Source of the DNA: ZC4RG20 sp963782445
GTDB taxonomy: Bacteria > Pseudomonadota > Gammaproteobacteria > Steroidobacterales > Rariloculaceae
DNA length: 64,000 bases
Assembly: GCA_963782445.1 (NCBI GenBank)
Contig: CAWAJM010000002.1
Span: 434,001 to 498,000, forward strand
Direction: 5' to 3'
Position 1 is the first letter of the stretch; each line of letters opens with the position of its first letter. Below, piece by piece: positions 61,638-64,000 of the stretch. A program made the translations under genes and the position numbers. The notes below the pieces were generated by a model. That model was not told the DNA's origin, ran no database searches, and saw nothing but the letters and a program-made list of their open reading frames with translations.

Positions 61638-62495
61638 AAGGCGTTGGTCTACAACTACTTCAGGGGCTATGGCCCCGCGCTCGGTCGCTACGTGCAGCCG
61701 GATCCCATCGGACTAGGGGGTCGTTTGAATCTCCACCTGTACGCGAACGGGAATTCGATGCCACGTCTCAGAGAGTTGCCGATTCTTCTCCCCAAGGAGC
61801 TCTTAGGACATGGGCGCATCGTAATACTGCCGGGCCAGTATCTGGACGAAGAGACCGGGCTCGCATACAACTACTACCGTGATTACGATCCAGCTGTAGG
61901 GCGGTACGTCCAGAGCGATCCGATTGGGCTCAACGGTGGGTTAAATCCCTACCTGTACGCGAACGGAAACCCTCTGGCCTACGCCGATCCTTACGGCTTA
62001 TGGGCGATCGGCGATCCCTTGCCACAAGGTGTTGTTGATGCAGTGACAGGATTCGGTGACGGTGTGTCGCGAGCTCTTACGCTCGGATTCTATTCGACCA
62101 GTGATTATCGCGAGTGGCGCGGAATAGACGGAGGGGTCGATTCGTGTTCAGCATGGTACAAAGGAGGAAGCTACACCGGATACGCGTGGGGCGCTGGAAC
62201 ATTCTGGACGGCGGGTTTGTACGGCGGTGCGAATTCCGTGTTTTGGTCTGGCGCCGGCAACCTGCAACGAGCGGCTAACCTCGGACGATCCCTTGAATCG
62301 ACGCCCATCGGCTGGGTAATGAATCGATTCGGAGAGAGAGTTCCATATTGGATGTGGAAAGCCGCATCGGCGACCTACGCAGGTAATGTGCGGGGAACGG
62401 CAATTAAGGTGGGGGCTCAGGCCGGAAATCTTTGGCGGGCGATCGAGGCTCCGATTTTGAATTGGCGAAATATACCGATCGTTGTTGTGCCGTGA
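61638..62495 (+). pseudogene. Displaced Rhs C-terminal cassettes, two fused core ends plus one toxin tip
   Basis: The open frame begins straight after the previous TAG. It contains a first core end (VYNYFRGYGPALGRYVQPDP, LNLHLYANGNSM) cut short at about 61760, then a second (ILPGQYLDEETGLAYNYYRD, VQSDPIGLNGGLNPYLYANG), followed by DPYGLWAIGDPLPQGVVDAV and a 140-residue tip. There is no start with ribosome site and no core, so it cannot be delivered unless recombined onto a full Rhs gene. The pre-toxin part (GDPLP...GxGDGxS) is homologous to the first tip; the end (RNIPIVVVP) differs. Confidence 0.8.
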
Positions 62496-62501
62496 CCTGA
62501 T

Positions 62502-62789
62502 ATGAGTTCCAAGAAAGTTCACATGTTCGAAGACGGAAGCTCGATAGAGTGGATCGATCGGGAAACTTTGCGATATAGGAAGGGCGACTTCAGCGTTTCG
62601 ATTTGGGTCGACTTTGCTCCGGGGTTCTTTGTGAGGGGGCGGATTCTAGCGCGATCATCGATCACCACTTGGGCGACGAAGCCGGATAGTGCACCGAGTC
62701 TGATTGACAGCGAGCAACGGAACAAAATCATCGAGAAGATTCAAGAGTACTACCGCGCTCATCGAGTCAAGCTGACACTCATGGATTGA
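62502..62789 (+). CDS. Candidate immunity protein (Imm74-like)
   Basis: 95 residues. MFEDGSSIEWIDRETLRYRK, then RSSITTWATKPDSAPSLIDS, then NKIIEKIQEYYRAHRVKL, resembles the Imm74 pattern (..E.LxYxEG.., ..SIxxW.., ..I..NI...L...G..). It starts 7 bp after the second Rhs tip, as a paired immunity gene. Family match is from memory and tentative. Confidence 0.55.
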   Translation: MSSKKVHMFEDGSSIEWIDRETLRYRKGDFSVSIWVDFAPGFFVRGRILARSSITTWATKPDSAPSLIDSEQRNKIIEKIQEYYRAHRVKLTLMD

Positions 62790-62832
62790 GCTTTCGCAGC
62801 CGGAATCAGGGCGCTCAGTACGGGGGTGGCTC

Positions 62833-63213
62833 ATCCTAATACTGCCGGGCCAGTACTACGACGCCGAGACCGGCCTAGCCTACAACTACATGCGGGACTA
62901 TGACTCGGTTACGGGCCGATACGCTGAAGGAGATCCGACAGGGCTTGTGGGAGGGCTGAATCCCTATCTATACGCTGCTGGAAATTCGGTTCGGGCCATG
63001 GACCCGCTCGGCCTTCAAGAGGAGGACGAAGGCAGGCTAGAGGAACCGTCCCTTCAGGAATCGATGGCCGAAGCACAGGTGAACGCGCTGGTTCGGCTGA
63101 TTAAGGAATTCAAACCCGATTACCAATATCGTACCTATGGTTCGCCTGGGTCTCGCTACGGTACGCAGGATGTCCGAAATTTGCAGCGCGCTCTCCAGGA
63201 TGCCGAACTGTAG
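62833..63213 (+). pseudogene. Third displaced Rhs core end with short tip
   Basis: Begins ILILPGQYYDAETGLAYNYM, continues RDYDSVTGRYAEGDPTGLVG, GGLNPYLYAAGNSVRAMDPLG and a 65-residue charged, helical tip ending ALQDAEL. No full core and no immunity gene follow. It is adjacent to IS21-type terminal repeats, so the locus was probably cut by the insertion. Confidence 0.75.
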
Positions 63214-63214
63214 A

Positions 63215-63257
63215 GCGACGATCTGGATGAGAAGCGCGCGACGATCTGGATGAGAAG
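63215..63257. repeat. Direct repeat, IS21-type terminal repeat
   Basis: GCGACGATCTGGATGAGAAG occurs at 63215-63234 and again at 63238-63257, 3 bp apart. IS21-family elements carry such multiple terminal repeats at their ends. These mark the istB-side end of the element; the other end lies outside the window. Confidence 0.6.
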
Positions 63258-63319
63258 TCCGGTGTCGCGGCAGACGGATGATGACGGGCGGTTTGCGAGA
63301 CCGCAAGCATGCCGACGCG

Positions 63320-63916
63320 CTATTTGTCGCTCAGCGACACCTCTTCGGTGGTTTTGATTGTCGCGCGAGTCGCAGGCCTGCCCGGGCCACGCCTCTTCTC
63401 GATAGCGGTTCGTCGTCGATAGCTGTCGACGTTCAGTTCGAGGATGGTGGCGTGATGCACGAGCCGATCGACAGCGGCCAGCGTCATCGCTGGGTCCGGG
63501 AAGATTTTGCCCCACTCGCCGAACGGCTGATTCGCCGTGATCATGATCGAGCGCTGCTCGTAACGCGCGGCGATCAACTCGAACAGGACGCTGGTTTCCG
63601 CTTGGTCCTTGGTGACGTACGACAGATCATCGAGGATCAGCAGATGGTACTTGTCGAGCTTGGAGATGGCCGCTTCCAAGGTGAGCTCCCGCCGCGCAAC
63701 CTGGAGCCGTTGGACAAGGTCGGTGGTGCGGGTGTAGAGCACGCGATAGCCGTTTTCGACGAGGGCAAGCCCGATGGCCGCGGCGAGGTGGCTCTTGCCG
63801 CCGCCTGGCGGGCCGAACAGGATCAGATTCGCACCCTCCTCGAGCCAGCGGTCACCGGCGGCGAGCGCCATCACCTGCGCTTTTGAGATCATCGGGACCG
63901 CCTTGTAGCGAGACAC
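63320..63916 (-). pseudogene. istB: IstB-like AAA+ ATPase of an IS21 element, N-terminally truncated
   Basis: 198 residues, about 60-70 short of full IstB. Walker A GPPGGGKSHLAAA, Walker B LLILDDLSYV and sensor TANQPFGEW are intact, ending GRPATRATIKTTEEV. Upstream of AVPMISKAQV the sequence no longer matches the usual FDFEAVPM context and a TAG is in frame, so the 5' end was lost by recombination. IstB helps IstA in target selection. istA would lie beyond the window's right edge, if present. Confidence 0.75.
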
Positions 63917-64000
63917 CCGACCATCGAGCTAAGGCGACATCCAGTGTTGCGCACTGGGGTCGCTGACATTCCACCTTCTGCCTGACACGCTTGCCTCTCC

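Overview
The window is GC-rich chromosomal DNA from a gammaproteobacterium, probably near the Xanthomonadales/Nevskiales/Steroidobacter group. The evidence is conserved gene order: pilS-pilR-pilA; sucC-sucD; rluD-pgeF-clpB-fmdB-DUF502-aspS-nudB; and mutS next to pncC-recA-recX-alaS-csrA-tRNA-Ser. No rRNA, CRISPR array or prophage was seen.

Layout. 1-6.4 kb: a glycosyltransferase running off the left edge, a large GT-C-like membrane protein, major pilin PilA with a sigma-54 promoter, and the PilS/PilR pair that should activate it. 6.4-20 kb: housekeeping (succinyl-CoA ligase, NAD synthetase, BamD, RluD, PgeF, ClpB with a sigma-32-type promoter, AspRS, NudB). 20-30.2 kb: mutS split by a one-base frameshift, then a glycosyltransferase, pncC, thpR, recA, recX, alaS, csrA (with a possible autoregulatory hairpin) and tRNA-Ser(GCT). 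30.2-35 kb: cysteine and siroheme genes (cysK, cysG, cysB, cysH). 35-47 kb: eleven genes on the minus strand in the order hemA-hemC-hemD-hemB-hemL-[histidine kinase-response regulator]-hemE-hemQ-hemH-flavin oxidase. 47-57 kb: accessory metabolism and exported proteins of unknown function. 57-64 kb: a lower-GC island of broken Rhs toxin genes, displaced toxin tips and immunity-like genes, ending in a truncated IS21-type istB.

The most notable system is the heme cluster. hemE, a chlorite-dismutase-family hemQ, hemH and an FAD oxidase form a four-gene operon with three successive 4-bp ATGA overlaps. HemQ keeps the catalytic Tyr and heme-ligand His of coproheme decarboxylases, and HemH carries a Gram-positive/actinobacterial-type active-site motif plus extra cysteines. 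This suggests that the cell makes heme by the coproporphyrin-dependent route, which is unexpected in a gammaproteobacterium. All genes from glutamyl-tRNA to heme would then sit together with their own two-component system.

A second theme is a dispersed palindromic repeat (core GGGGTCAGAGCCC). It occurs as single copies or as inverted pairs at six intergenic sites, several directly against start codons, including those of hemA, hemE and cysK.
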